Shown here piece by piece: positions 49,271 to 58,400 of a DNA stretch of 64,000 bases. The first letter of the stretch is position 1. Every line of letters begins with the position of its first letter. The position numbers and the translations under genes were made by a program. The notes under the pieces were generated by a model, which did no database searches, was not told the origin of the DNA, and saw nothing but the letters and a program-made list of their open reading frames with translations. This DNA comes from Pseudaminobacter soli (ex Li et al. 2025) (GTDB taxonomy: Bacteria; Pseudomonadota; Alphaproteobacteria; Rhizobiales; Rhizobiaceae): assembly GCF_029892515.1 (NCBI RefSeq), contig NZ_JARXVF010000001.1, positions 1,984,001-2,048,000 on the forward strand, written 5' to 3'.

Positions 49271-50253
49271 CCGCCCTCCTCGCTTGCGCCGACGCGCGGA
49301 TCGAGCACCGCATAGAACATGTCGACCACGAGATTGATGAGGATGACCAGCACGGCGCTGACCAGGATGATGCCGAGCAGCAGCGGCGTGTCGCGCGAGC
49401 CGACCGCCTCCTGCGCCAGCCGGCCGAGACCGGGAATGGAAAACACGCTTTCGATGACCACGCTGCCGCCGAGCATAGCAGCCGACTGCAGGCCGAGCAT
49501 GGTGACGAGCGGCAGCAGCGCATTGCGCGCCACATGGCGCCAGACGATGCGGCGGCGGGAAATGCCCTTGGCACGGGCGGCGAGCACAAAATCCATGCGC
49601 CAGACCTCGGCCATGCCGGCGCGCATGACGCGCAGATAGAGAGCCAGGTAGATGATGCCGAGCGCGCTAACCGGCAGCACGAGATGCTGAGCTATGTCGA
49701 GCGCGCGCGAAAGTCCGGTCTTGCCCGAGGCGATGGTCTCGATGCCGCTGGAGGGAAACCAGCGCAGCTGTACTGAGAAAAGAACCGTTAGAACCAGTCC
49801 CAGCCAGAAGCCCGGCACGGCGTAAAGCGCCAGCGAGCCGACGGACAAAAAACGGTCGCGAAAGCTGCCCGGCCGCGCGCCGGCGACGATGCCAAGCAAC
49901 GAGCCGACGCCGAAGGAAAGTGCTGTGGCACTGCCCATCAGAAGCAGCGTGTTGGGCAGCCGCTCCAGGATCACGTCGCGGATCGGTCGCGAGAAGGTGA
50001 CTGAGTAGCCGAGATCGAGATGCGCCAGCGACCAGAAATAGGCCACGAGCCGCGCCAGCGCCGGCTGGTCGAGCCCCCATGTCTGGCGCAGTTCAGCAAT
50101 CAGGCCGGCGTCGCCGCCGGTCATGCCGACATAGGCGTCGACCGCGTCGCCGGGTGCCGCTTCAAGCAGCAGGAAGGTGCCGATGACGACGATCAGCAGC
50201 ACCGGAATGGCGCCGATCAGCCGCCGGCGCAGGAGGAGCAAGGCGCGTCTCAC
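49267..50253 (-). CDS. ABC transporter permease (DppB class)
   Basis: 328 residues, six transmembrane helices. DppB family: RRRLIGAIPVLLIVVIGTFLLLEAAPGDA near the start, LDLGYSVTFSRPI and LRVMRAGMAEVWRMDFVLAARAKGISRRRIVWRHVARNALLPLV (the EAA coupling region). Upstream, 41 bp separate it from the binding-protein gene. Confidence 0.93.
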   Translation of the reverse strand: MRRALLLLRRRLIGAIPVLLIVVIGTFLLLEAAPGDAVDAYVGMTGGDAGLIAELRQTWGLDQPALARLVAYFWSLAHLDLGYSVTFSRPIRDVILERLPNTLLLMGSATALSFGVGSLLGIVAGARPGSFRDRFLSVGSLALYAVPGFWLGLVLTVLFSVQLRWFPSSGIETIASGKTGLSRALDIAQHLVLPVSALGIIYLALYLRVMRAGMAEVWRMDFVLAARAKGISRRRIVWRHVARNALLPLVTMLGLQSAAMLGGSVVIESVFSIPGLGRLAQEAVGSRDTPLLLGIILVSAVLVILINLVVDMFYAVLDPRVGASEEGG

Positions 50254-50294
50254 GTCTCGTCACATATCCTCGGGAAACGAATTGCCCGATGATG

Positions 50295-51905
50295 TCATGT
50301 TTCGAGATAGGTGTCCGCCCAGTTCGACACCGCCCAGCGTGGATTGTTGGAGACGTTCTTCACCGTGTCGCGAGCGACCGTGATGAAGCTCCATTCGGCC
50401 ACGTTGATGAGCGGCAGGTCCTCGACCACCTTCTTCTGGAATTCGTGGTAGAGCCCGGTGCGAGCCTCGGCGTCAATGGTCTCGGAGGCCTTCTCGATCA
50501 GCGCGTCGATTTCGGCGTTCTTGTAGCCGCCCTGGTTGGAGAAGGGCACGCCGTCCGGAATGCCGCTCTGCACCAGGATGGTCGTGGAGATGGCCGGGTC
50601 GCCGCGGAACACCGGCGGCGCGACCGCCAAGTCGAAGTCGTGGTCGGTGTAGACCGCCTTCTGGTGGGCCGCCGCATCGTTGTTGACGATCTGGGCGTCG
50701 ATGCCGATGGCAGCGAGCGCCTGGCGCAGATAGTCGCCGAACTGTTTTGTCTCGTTGAAGTAGGGCGCGGGCAGCAGCTTCAGCTTGAAGCGGGTGCCGT
50801 CGGCGCCCCGCTTGTAGCCGGCCTCATCGAGCAGCGCATTGGCCTTGGCCGTGTCGAAGGCGTAGGCCGGCACGTCCTTGGTATAAAACTGCTTGTCGTT
50901 CTGCGGCACCGGCCCGGTCGCAGGCGCGGCATAGCCGAGGAAGACCGTCTTGACGACGAAGTCCTTGTCGATGGCATGCGCGATGGCCTGGCGCACCTTG
51001 AGATCGGCCAGCTCCTTGCGGCGGTGGTTGATCTCGACCACCAGCTGGTAGGTGAGGCCCTCATAGCCCTTGGTCACCACCTCGATGCCCGGCACCTTGG
51101 AGATGCGAGCCAAGTCGGCCAGCGGCACGGCCGAGAAGGCGGCAAGGTGGATTTCCTCCGCCTCCAGCGCGCTGGCTGCGGCCGCACGGTCGGGCAACAC
51201 GCGATAGATGATCTCATCCAGATTGGGCTGGTTCTCGCCCCAGTATTTGTCATTGCGCTCCAGCCGGTAATATTCGCCGGCCTTGTGTTCGGCGAATTTG
51301 TACGGCCCGGTGCCGATGAGCGCGGTATTGGCCGGGTTTTCGGCGATGTCGCTGCCTTCATAGATGTGCTTGGCGACAACGCTGGTGAGCGCCGGCAGCG
51401 CGTTGCGAATAAGCTGGAAGGGCGTGGGTTTGGAGAAGCGGAACACGGCGGTGTGCTCGTCGGGCGTGTCGACCGCCTCAAGATCCTTGAACACGACGCG
51501 GCCGAGATTCTGCAGCGGCTTCCACACCTGCAGCGCCGAGAAGGCGACGTCGGCCGAGGTGAATGGCTTGCCGTCGTGCCAGGTCACGTTCTCGCGCAGC
51601 TTGAAGGTAACGGTCAGGCCATCGTCCGAGCCTTCCCAGCTCAAGGCAAGGCGCGGCTCGAGCCCATCCTTGCCGTCGAAAGAGGCTTCGGCCAGCGGCT
51701 CGACCACTTTGCTGGCGACGAAGAACACGCCGTTGGAGGCGACGATGGCCGGATTGAGGTTGCGCGGTTCCGAGTCCGCCGCCACGATCAGCCGTCCGCC
51801 CTTGGTCAGCGTCTGCGCCCAAAGCGTGCTCGGCAGGGCTGTTGAGGCCAGCAAAAAGGCCGAACCGGCCAGAACGCCGCGCCGGGAAATCCTGAAATCT
51901 GACAT
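50295..51905 (-). CDS. Peptide-type ABC transporter substrate-binding protein (Tat-exported)
   Basis: 536 residues. The SBP family 5 protein of the importer. The signal at 1-30 has RISRRGVLAGSAFLLAS, a twin-arginine motif, so Tat export is likely. GGRLIVAADSEPRNLNPAIV begins the mature domain, with ENVTWHDGKPFTSADVAFS. The ligand is unknown; peptide, opine or nickel-type compounds are all possible. The ATG at 51905 has GGAG about 7 nt upstream. The 217 bp upstream have no gene. Confidence 0.93.
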   Translation of the reverse strand: MSDFRISRRGVLAGSAFLLASTALPSTLWAQTLTKGGRLIVAADSEPRNLNPAIVASNGVFFVASKVVEPLAEASFDGKDGLEPRLALSWEGSDDGLTVTFKLRENVTWHDGKPFTSADVAFSALQVWKPLQNLGRVVFKDLEAVDTPDEHTAVFRFSKPTPFQLIRNALPALTSVVAKHIYEGSDIAENPANTALIGTGPYKFAEHKAGEYYRLERNDKYWGENQPNLDEIIYRVLPDRAAAASALEAEEIHLAAFSAVPLADLARISKVPGIEVVTKGYEGLTYQLVVEINHRRKELADLKVRQAIAHAIDKDFVVKTVFLGYAAPATGPVPQNDKQFYTKDVPAYAFDTAKANALLDEAGYKRGADGTRFKLKLLPAPYFNETKQFGDYLRQALAAIGIDAQIVNNDAAAHQKAVYTDHDFDLAVAPPVFRGDPAISTTILVQSGIPDGVPFSNQGGYKNAEIDALIEKASETIDAEARTGLYHEFQKKVVEDLPLINVAEWSFITVARDTVKNVSNNPRWAVSNWADTYLET

Positions 51906-52122
51906 CGCGTGCTCCATTGCGTTTGACGTCCGCCCCCTCTCTCCAGGGTCGGCATTCGACTTGCTGATGACCGAAACTGTCGGCGAGACTAATCGAATAT
52001 CGTGATTATCGATATGGCAGGGCATTAAGCCAGCGACGGAATTGCCGCGATCCATCGGTGGATGAGAATTTCCGTTTCGGGCAGGCTCCTTGGCGGAGCA
52101 GGTTCGTTCGTCGAAAGCGACT

Positions 52123-53055
52123 TCAGGCAGTTTCTTGCAAAAAGACTTCCACCGCACCGGCCTCCACGCCAGCGTCGCGGGCGATGCGCCGCGCCAGCTC
52201 CGCCGCCGCTGGTCGTGGGCTGCCGGCTGGGCGATCGAGCCAGTAGGCCACCGGATTCAATGCCTCGCCCTGGTCGACGCGGACGATCCGGCCGCTCGCG
52301 AGCTGGTTCACCGTCAGAGGCGGCCGCGCCAGGGCGATGCCCAGCCCATAGGCCGCTGCGTCGAGCACCAGGTTGTAGTCTTCGAAGCGCCGGTCCTGCG
52401 GGCGCGGCCGGTAGTCGATGCCCTGGGCAGCGAACCATGCGCGCCAGCCCGAGGCGTCGGAATCGTGGACCAGCGGATATTGAAGCAGCCGCTCCGGCGC
52501 GCCTTGTCCGATGTCCTTCGCCAGTTTCGGCGAGGCGATGGGAAAGCACCATTCCTCGAAAAGCTGCAGCGAGATGCGGCCAGGGATGCGCCCTCGTCCG
52601 CAGCGCACGGACAGGTCCATGCCTTCCTCGGCAAGGTCGACCTGATGGCTGTCCACGTCGAGGACGATGCGGAGCGGGGTCGAGCCCTGTTCCAGCACCG
52701 ACAGCCGCGGCATCAGCCAGAGGCTCGCGATGGATGGAATGGAGGTCAGCCGCACCACGGCGGCGCCGCGCGGCTCGCTCCAGCGCTCGGTGGTGTCTGC
52801 GATCAGTGCGAAGGCTTCGGATGTGCGGAGAAAGAGCCGCTGGCCCTCCGGCGTCAGCGAAACGCCGCGCGCGCCGCGCTCGAACAGGCGTGAGCCGAGC
52901 CAGTTTTCCAGCTTGGCGATCTGCCGACTGATGGCGCCGTGGGTGAGGTTCAGCTTGTCGGCAGCGGCGGAAAAGCTGCCCGTGCGCGCCGCGGCTTCGA
53001 AAGCGCGCAGTGTTTCGAGCGGCAGCATCGCGTTCAAGCTGTGATCCATGTTCAC
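52123..53055 (-). CDS. LysR-family regulator (GcvA-like)
   Basis: 310 residues from a GTG at 53055 (ATG 53049 also possible). The helix-turn-helix is at about 15-65: LRAFEAAARTGSFSAAADKLNLTHGAISRQIAKLENWLG. GcvA-type features follow, including RGARGVSLTPEGQRL. Divergent from the EamA transporter it probably controls. The start codon lies inside a palindrome (53038-53058), so autorepression is likely. Confidence 0.92.
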   Translation of the reverse strand: MNMDHSLNAMLPLETLRAFEAAARTGSFSAAADKLNLTHGAISRQIAKLENWLGSRLFERGARGVSLTPEGQRLFLRTSEAFALIADTTERWSEPRGAAVVRLTSIPSIASLWLMPRLSVLEQGSTPLRIVLDVDSHQVDLAEEGMDLSVRCGRGRIPGRISLQLFEEWCFPIASPKLAKDIGQGAPERLLQYPLVHDSDASGWRAWFAAQGIDYRPRPQDRRFEDYNLVLDAAAYGLGIALARPPLTVNQLASGRIVRVDQGEALNPVAYWLDRPAGSPRPAAAELARRIARDAGVEAGAVEVFLQETA

Positions 53056-53058
53056 AGC
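53038..53058. promoter_or_regulatory. Palindrome over the LysR start codon
   Basis: GCTGTGA (53038-53044), 7-nt centre, TCACAGC (53052-53058). Perfect 7-bp arms spanning the GTG/ATG start of the LysR gene; a candidate autoregulatory operator. Confidence 0.5.
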
Positions 53059-53075
53059 AGAGCGCCGATTTATTC

Positions 53076-53086
53076 GATTGTCAATC
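53076..53086. promoter_or_regulatory. GATTG-T-CAATC palindrome in the LysR/EamA gap
   Basis: Perfect 5-bp arms around one T, in the 76-bp divergent intergenic region; consistent with a LysR-family binding site. Confidence 0.4.
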
Positions 53087-53131
53087 AGCTCGCGTGGCGC
53101 TTTTTATGCGGCAGTCAGATGAGGCCGTATC

Positions 53132-54028
53132 ATGAGCATCAACACAGCAGTTTCACCGAGCAGCCGTTCCGCCGGCACAGTCACCGCCGCGGCGGTGGCG
53201 ATCACCGTTCTTTCCTGGGCTTCCGCCTTCCCGGCCATTCGCGCGGGGCTCGCCGCTTTCGGTCCGCTGGAGTTGGGCGCCATGCGCTTCGGCATCGCTG
53301 CGGTGCCGGCCGCGATCTTCCTGCTCGTCACCCGCCCGCCTTTGCCGCGCCTGAAAGAGGCCTGGCGTTTCGTCTGCGGGGGTGTGCTCTTCGTTGCGCT
53401 CTACACCGTGCTTCTCAACATCGGCGAGCAGACCGTCTCGGCGGGCGCCGCCAGTTTCATCATCAATATCAGCCCGATCCTCACCGCCATTCTGGCGACG
53501 GTCACGCTCGGCGAGCGTTTTTCCGGCGCGGCCTGGGTCGGCACTTTCCTGTCCTTTGCCGGCGTGGGCATCATCGCCATAGGGGAAGGCCAGGGGTTCG
53601 AGCTCAACCAGGGCGCCCTCTTCATCCTTGGCGGGGCGCTCTGCACCACCATCAATACGGTCGTTCAGAAGCCGCTCTTTGCCCAGCACAGGCCCCTCAC
53701 CGTCTCCGCCTGGAACATGGTGATCGGCGCCCTCTGCCTTGCGCCGGCCCTGCCGAGCGCTTTTGCCCAGGCGTCGACTGCGGACACGCAGGCTTTGGGT
53801 GCTGCCATCTATCTCGGCATCGTGCCGAGCCTGATCGCCTATGCCAGCTGGGCCGTGGCGCTGTCGCGCCTGCCGGCCTCGCGCGCCTCGAATTTCCTCT
53901 ACTGCGTGCCGCCCGTCGCCACCCTCATCGGCTTTGTGTGGCTCGGCGAGGTGCCGGGGCTGCTCGGCCTCGTCGGCGGGGTGCTGGCGCTGGGCGGCGT
54001 GATCATCGTCAACCTATTCCGGCGGTAA
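53132..54028 (+). CDS. EamA/DMT-family transporter
   Basis: 298 residues, about ten membrane helices in two EamA repeats. VAITVLSWASAFPAIRAGLAAFGPLELGAMRF opens repeat 1 and SLIAYASWAVALSRLPASRASNFLYCVPPVATLIGFVWLGE lies in repeat 2. A drug/metabolite exporter of unknown substrate, probably induced through the divergent LysR regulator. Ends just before the convergent guanine deaminase gene. Confidence 0.9.
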   Translation: MSINTAVSPSSRSAGTVTAAAVAITVLSWASAFPAIRAGLAAFGPLELGAMRFGIAAVPAAIFLLVTRPPLPRLKEAWRFVCGGVLFVALYTVLLNIGEQTVSAGAASFIINISPILTAILATVTLGERFSGAAWVGTFLSFAGVGIIAIGEGQGFELNQGALFILGGALCTTINTVVQKPLFAQHRPLTVSAWNMVIGALCLAPALPSAFAQASTADTQALGAAIYLGIVPSLIAYASWAVALSRLPASRASNFLYCVPPVATLIGFVWLGEVPGLLGLVGGVLALGGVIIVNLFRR

Positions 54029-54049
54029 GCACCTTCGTCCGTCGGCCGG

Positions 54050-55411
54050 TCAATCCGATCGGCCGACATAGTCGCCGCCGACCCATATGCGCTTGATATT
54101 GGTGCGCATGGCGTTCAGCACGATCTTCTGGAAGACGTCTTCCGGGGTGTCCAGCTCCGGCCACGTCCGGATGTTGGAGCCCGAAGCGTCCTGGTCGATC
54201 AGCAAGGCGTCGAACTGATAGCCCTGCTCGAACCTGCCGACCTTCAGTCCCAGCGCCTCCCCTCCGCCGGCAGTGGCCAGCCAGAACGCCTCGGCCACCG
54301 TGATTTGCGAATGCACGATGCCGCGCTCGGCGGGCGCCAGCGCTGGGTCCACGCCGCCCTGCCGCGCCCGCGCGGCCATCAACGCATGCCGGCACCCGTC
54401 GAGGATCGATGGGCTGTGGCCGCCGGAAATATCGGTGCCGAGGCCGACGCGGACATTGCGGTCGAGCGCCGCGCGCAGCGGGAAAACCGCATTGGCGAAA
54501 TAGATGTTGGACAGCGGGCAATGCGCAACCGCCGCTCCGCGTTCGCGGATCAGGTCCAAATCGCCGTCGGTGACGAAGTTGGAGTGAGCAAGGATCGTGT
54601 GCTCTCTCAAAAGGCCGAAATCGGCGAGCACCTCGGTGTCGGTCTTGCCGAAGCGGGACCCGACAAAGTCCTTTTCCCAGTCGCTCTCCGAACAATGGGT
54701 CTGGATGAGGCAACCCGTCTCCGCGGCAAGCTTGCCCAGCCCCTGCAAAAGCTCATCGGTGCAGCTGGGAATGAAGCGCGGTGTAATGACCGGTCGCACG
54801 AGCGGGTCGTCCGTCGATGAAAGCTCCCTGACGGCGTCGATGAAGCGCCGCATCTCGTCGACGGCCGTGGCTGCATCGCTGTCGCGGTAGAAGTCCGGGC
54901 ACTGGTCGGGGTCGTCCATGGCGACCTTGCCGACGAAGGCCCGCTGGCCCTTTTCGAGGCACGTCTCGGCAAGTGCGAGCGAGGCCTCCATGTGGATGGT
55001 GGCAAAATACACCGCCGTGGTGGTGCCGTTCGCCAGAAGCCCGGCGACCAGATCGGCGTATATCTCGCGGGCGAAGGCGAGGTCGGAATAGCGGGCCTCG
55101 AGCGGAAAAGTGTGTTTCTGCAGCCAGACCTCGAGCGGAACGTCCAGCGCCTTCCCGAGCTGCGGCCATTGCGGCGCATGGATGTGAAGGTCCACCAGCC
55201 CGGGCAGAAGCACCTGGTTTGCCGGCAGTTGGAGAAGCCTGCCCTCCGCCTCCGCGCGCGCCTTTGCCTCGGCAAAGTCCGGGCTTTTGGGGCTGAGGAT
55301 TTCGGCGATGCGCCCGTCCCCATCGACCGAGATCAAAACGCCTTCCAGAATTTCGAGCTTGCCGCGTGCCGGCGTGTGAAACGCGGTTCCGCAAATCACT
55401 CTGTTTCGCAC
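54050..55411 (-). CDS. guaD: Guanine deaminase
   Basis: 453 residues. Converts guanine to xanthine plus ammonia; amidohydrolase fold with one zinc. The metal motifs are DLHIHAPQW, HCSESDWE and LAHSNFV, the QW pair being typical of guanine deaminase. The start is a GTG at 55411 (VRNRVICGTAFHTP), with CGGAGG about 10 nt upstream, better than the ATG at 55444. It sits between the convergent transporter and a small DUF3329 gene. Confidence 0.93.
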   Translation of the reverse strand: MRNRVICGTAFHTPARGKLEILEGVLISVDGDGRIAEILSPKSPDFAEAKARAEAEGRLLQLPANQVLLPGLVDLHIHAPQWPQLGKALDVPLEVWLQKHTFPLEARYSDLAFAREIYADLVAGLLANGTTTAVYFATIHMEASLALAETCLEKGQRAFVGKVAMDDPDQCPDFYRDSDAATAVDEMRRFIDAVRELSSTDDPLVRPVITPRFIPSCTDELLQGLGKLAAETGCLIQTHCSESDWEKDFVGSRFGKTDTEVLADFGLLREHTILAHSNFVTDGDLDLIRERGAAVAHCPLSNIYFANAVFPLRAALDRNVRVGLGTDISGGHSPSILDGCRHALMAARARQGGVDPALAPAERGIVHSQITVAEAFWLATAGGGEALGLKVGRFEQGYQFDALLIDQDASGSNIRTWPELDTPEDVFQKIVLNAMRTNIKRIWVGGDYVGRSD

Positions 55412-55635
55412 TTCAGTAGACCTCCGGTGAAAGGCGCATTCCAAGGTTCATCATTATCTCAGACATCACGGCCAACAAGACCGTATCCAGCCGATGATCG
55501 AACTGTCCAAGGCTGACCGCGCGAAACGCCGGCTACACGATCGAGACGCAAGGCATCCCCGATGCTTGATCGCGCTGGAGAAACCGTCGAAAGTGTCGGT
55601 TGAAGACCGCATCCCTGCATCGAGGCTGGCCCGAT

Positions 55636-55839
55636 TTGACCAAGGATTCCGAACATCCCTTCTTCCGGCCGCTGTGGCGGCGTATCGCGGTGGTGGTCGT
55701 CTGCCTTGCGTGGGCGGCCCTCGAATTCGTCAATGGGGCATCCAGCTGGGGCGTCATCGCGCTCTGCTTTGCCGGCTATGCGGTGTGGCAATTCTTCCTG
55801 GCGTATTCGCCGCCGGCGGGGCCCGGCAAGGAGGAGTAA
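55636..55839 (+). CDS. Small DUF3329 membrane protein
   Basis: About 67 residues from a TTG at 55636 (an in-frame TTG at 55600 adds 12). KDSEHPFFRPLWRRIAVVVVCLAW and the hydrophobic second helix match the DUF3329 group of two-helix membrane proteins of unknown role. Isolated between the divergent guaD and the minus-strand Irr-like gene. The start codon is uncertain. Confidence 0.7.
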   Translation: MTKDSEHPFFRPLWRRIAVVVVCLAWAALEFVNGASSWGVIALCFAGYAVWQFFLAYSPPAGPGKEE

Positions 55840-55862
55840 CAAACGGAATCGTTGGTCGCGGC

Positions 55863-56342
55863 CTACCCGGCAAGCGGATCAGGTTTCACTTGCCTCAGCC
55901 GAACGACGACGTCGACCCTCGTGATTTCGTAGCCTTTCGGCGGGGCGGGCAATCGGTCCACCGAGATGCCGCCGGGCGGGACGTCGACCACTCGCCCTTC
56001 CGCCTCCATGTAGAAATGATGATGGTTGCCGGTGTCCGTATCGAAATGGGCCCGCTCATCGTCCACGCTGATCCGGCGAATCAGCCCCGCCTCGCTGAAA
56101 TGGCCGAGCGTGTTGTAGATGGTCGCGAGCGACAGCGTCTCGCCGGCTAAGTTCGCTTCCTGAAGCAGGTCATCCGCCGTCACATGGCGATGCGCGGCGC
56201 CGAACAGCAGCCGGCCGATCGCGACGCGCTGCCGGGTGGGGCGCAGTCCGGCCTCCTTCAGTTTTTCCTCGACCTCGGACTCGGGAGGCAAGGCCCGCTC
56301 GGCGAGCAGGCGTTTTCGGGTTTCTTCGGGAACGAGAAGCAT
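55863..56342 (-). CDS. irr: Irr-like Fur-family regulator
   Basis: 159 residues. Fur fold: LRPTRQRVAIGRLLFGAAHRHVTADDLLQEA and SLATIYNTLGHFSEAGLIRRI form the DNA-binding half; HFDTDTGNHHHFYMEAEG carries the HHH haem/metal motif typical of rhizobial Irr. Irr represses or activates iron genes according to haem status. Here it is divergent from a Mn/Fe transporter. An ATG at 56342 was chosen; an ATG at 56432 would add 30 residues of low similarity. Confidence 0.85.
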   Translation of the reverse strand: MLLVPEETRKRLLAERALPPESEVEEKLKEAGLRPTRQRVAIGRLLFGAAHRHVTADDLLQEANLAGETLSLATIYNTLGHFSEAGLIRRISVDDERAHFDTDTGNHHHFYMEAEGRVVDVPPGGISVDRLPAPPKGYEITRVDVVVRLRQVKPDPLAG

Positions 56343-56515
56343 TGGATCACCCGACGGAGCGACGGGCGATTGTTGTCCGGCGGCCTTCAGAGCCGCCCTG
56401 GCCGGAAAGCATAGCGCCGGAGCTAGCCGCACCTCGTTTCATCGGATTTTGGTCCTCGTTGCCGCGAACAATTCGCAGCCGAGGATATGGGCGCCGGCGA
56501 AACCGTCAAGTCTTT

Positions 56516-56538
56516 TTGCAAACGAATTGCAATTGCAA
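56516..56538. promoter_or_regulatory. TTGCAA operator array upstream of sitA (Mur-responsive-type)
   Basis: Three TTGCAA palindromes at 56516, 56527 and 56533; the first two are 11 bp apart. They resemble the manganese-responsive sites bound by Mur in rhizobia. Located 58-80 bp before the sitA start, in the irr/sitA divergent gap. Factor assignment is inference. Confidence 0.6.
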
Positions 56539-56595
56539 TCCACAACCGAGTCCCCTACAGACGCAGTTGAGAAGCAATCGCAAGAAGGAGAAGAT

Positions 56596-57504
56596 ATGTT
56601 CGACAAGCTCAGGCGCTCGGTTCTCGCCGGCATGGTTGGAAGCGCCCTTGCCGCCGTACTCATGGCCGCGCCGGCAACGGCTCAGGAGAAATTCAAGGCG
56701 GTAACGACCTTCACCGTCATTGCCGACATGGCTGAGAACGTGGCCGGAGATGCCGCAATCGTTGAATCGATCACCAAGCCCGGCGCCGAGATCCACAACT
56801 ACCAACCCACTCCCGGCGACATCCAGAAGGCGCAGGGCGCGCAGCTCATTCTGCGCAACGGCCTCAACCTCGAGCTCTGGTTCGAAAAGTTCTTCCAGAA
56901 TCTGAAGGACGTTCCGGGTGCGGTCGTCTCTGAAGGCGTCGAGCCGATGGGCATTGCGGAAGGCCCCTATACCGGCAAGCCCAACCCGCACGCCTGGATG
57001 TCGCCGTCGGCCGCCCTGATCTATGTCGACAATATCCGCGATGCCTTCGTGAAGTATGACCCGGCCAATGCCGAGACCTACAAGGCCAATGCCGAAGCCT
57101 ACAAGGCCAGGATCAACGCGGCTATCGATCCGATCCGGGCCGAGCTTTCCGCTATTCCCGAGGCCAAGCGCTGGTTGGTTTCGAGCGAAGGTGCCTTCAG
57201 CTATCTGGCTCGCGATTTCGGGCTGAAGGAACTCTATCTCTGGCCGATCAACGCCGACCAGCAGGGCACCCCGCAGCAGGTGCGCAAGGTGATCGACGCC
57301 GTCAGGAAGAACGGCATCACCGTCGTCTTCTCGGAAAGCACCATCTCCGACAAGCCCGCCAGGCAGGTGGCGCGCGAGACCGGCGCGAACTATGGCGGCG
57401 TGCTCTATGTCGATTCGCTCACCGAAGCGGATGGCCCGGTGCCAACCTATATCGACCTTCTGCGCGTCACCTCCGGCACCATCGCCAAGGGTCTGGCGGA
57501 ATGA
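56596..57504 (+). CDS. sitA: SitA-type Mn/Fe ABC transporter substrate-binding protein
   Basis: 302 residues. The signal peptide ends at about ATAQ (30). Metal ligands of the cluster A-I family are His67, His132, Glu198 and Asp273, the His-His-Glu-Asp set of Mn/Fe rather than Zn binders. A long HNYQPTPGD and NPHAWMSP surround the two His. The ATG at 56596 follows AAGGAG by about 6 nt. It is the first of four overlapping genes and probably Mn- or Fe-repressed. Confidence 0.93.
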   Translation: MFDKLRRSVLAGMVGSALAAVLMAAPATAQEKFKAVTTFTVIADMAENVAGDAAIVESITKPGAEIHNYQPTPGDIQKAQGAQLILRNGLNLELWFEKFFQNLKDVPGAVVSEGVEPMGIAEGPYTGKPNPHAWMSPSAALIYVDNIRDAFVKYDPANAETYKANAEAYKARINAAIDPIRAELSAIPEAKRWLVSSEGAFSYLARDFGLKELYLWPINADQQGTPQQVRKVIDAVRKNGITVVFSESTISDKPARQVARETGANYGGVLYVDSLTEADGPVPTYIDLLRVTSGTIAKGLAE

Positions 57505-58400
57505 ACATGCATGTAGACACCTCCGCCCCCGCATCGAAAGATGCGGGGCAAGGCCTCGCGGTAAGGAACGCGACGGTCACCTATCGCAACGGCCACACGG
57601 CGTTGCGCGACGCCAGCTTCGCGATCCCCACCGGCACCATCGCCGCGCTGGTCGGCGTCAACGGCTCGGGCAAGTCGACGCTGTTCAAGGCGATCATGGG
57701 CTTCGTCCGGCTGGCGCAGGGCGAGATCTCCATCCTCGGCCAGCCGGTAGATCGGGCGCTGAAGCAGAACCTCGTCGCCTATGTGCCACAGAGCGAGGAC
57801 GTTGACTGGAATTTCCCGGTTCTGGTCGAGGACGTGGTGATGATGGGCCGCTACGGCCATATGGGCATGATGCGCATCCCTCGCCGCGCCGATCATGAGG
57901 CGGTGTCGGCCGCGCTTGCCCGCGTCAACATGAGCGACATCCGCAAGCGCCAGATCGGCGAGTTGTCGGGCGGGCAGAAGAAGCGCGTCTTTCTCGCCCG
58001 CGCGCTGGCGCAGGACGGGCGCGTCATACTGCTCGACGAGCCCTTCACCGGCGTCGACGTCAAGACCGAGGACGCGATCATCAAGCTGTTGCGCTCGCTG
58101 CGCGATGAGGGCCGGGTGATGCTCGTCTCCACCCACAATCTCGGCTCAGTGCCGGAATTTTGCGACCGCACCGTGCTCCTGAACCGCACCGTGCTTGCCC
58201 ATGGCCTGACCGAGGAGGTCTTCACCCAGGCCAATCTCGAGCGGACGTTTGGCGGCGTGCTGCGCCATTTCGTGCTGAACGAGGCGGACAGGTCCCAATC
58301 CGTCGGCGTCATCACCGACGACGAGCGCCCGCTGGTTCTGCGCAGCGACAGGCCGGCGGCGGTTGCGCAGGCGGCCGGCCGCAACGGAGGCCAGGGGTGA
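57501..58400 (+). CDS. sitB: SitB-type metal ABC transporter ATP-binding protein
   Basis: 299 residues. Walker A GVNGSGKS at 52-59, signature [15 protein letters not shown], Walker [12 protein letters not shown]. Overlaps sitA (ATGA) and sitC (TGATG). Confidence 0.94.
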   Translation: MNMHVDTSAPASKDAGQGLAVRNATVTYRNGHTALRDASFAIPTGTIAALVGVNGSGKSTLFKAIMGFVRLAQGEISILGQPVDRALKQNLVAYVPQSEDVDWNFPVLVEDVVMMGRYGHMGMMRIPRRADHEAVSAALARVNMSDIRKRQIGELSGGQKKRVFLARALAQDGRVILLDEPFTGVDVKTEDAIIKLLRSLRDEGRVMLVSTHNLGSVPEFCDRTVLLNRTVLAHGLTEEVFTQANLERTFGGVLRHFVLNEADRSQSVGVITDDERPLVLRSDRPAAVAQAAGRNGGQG

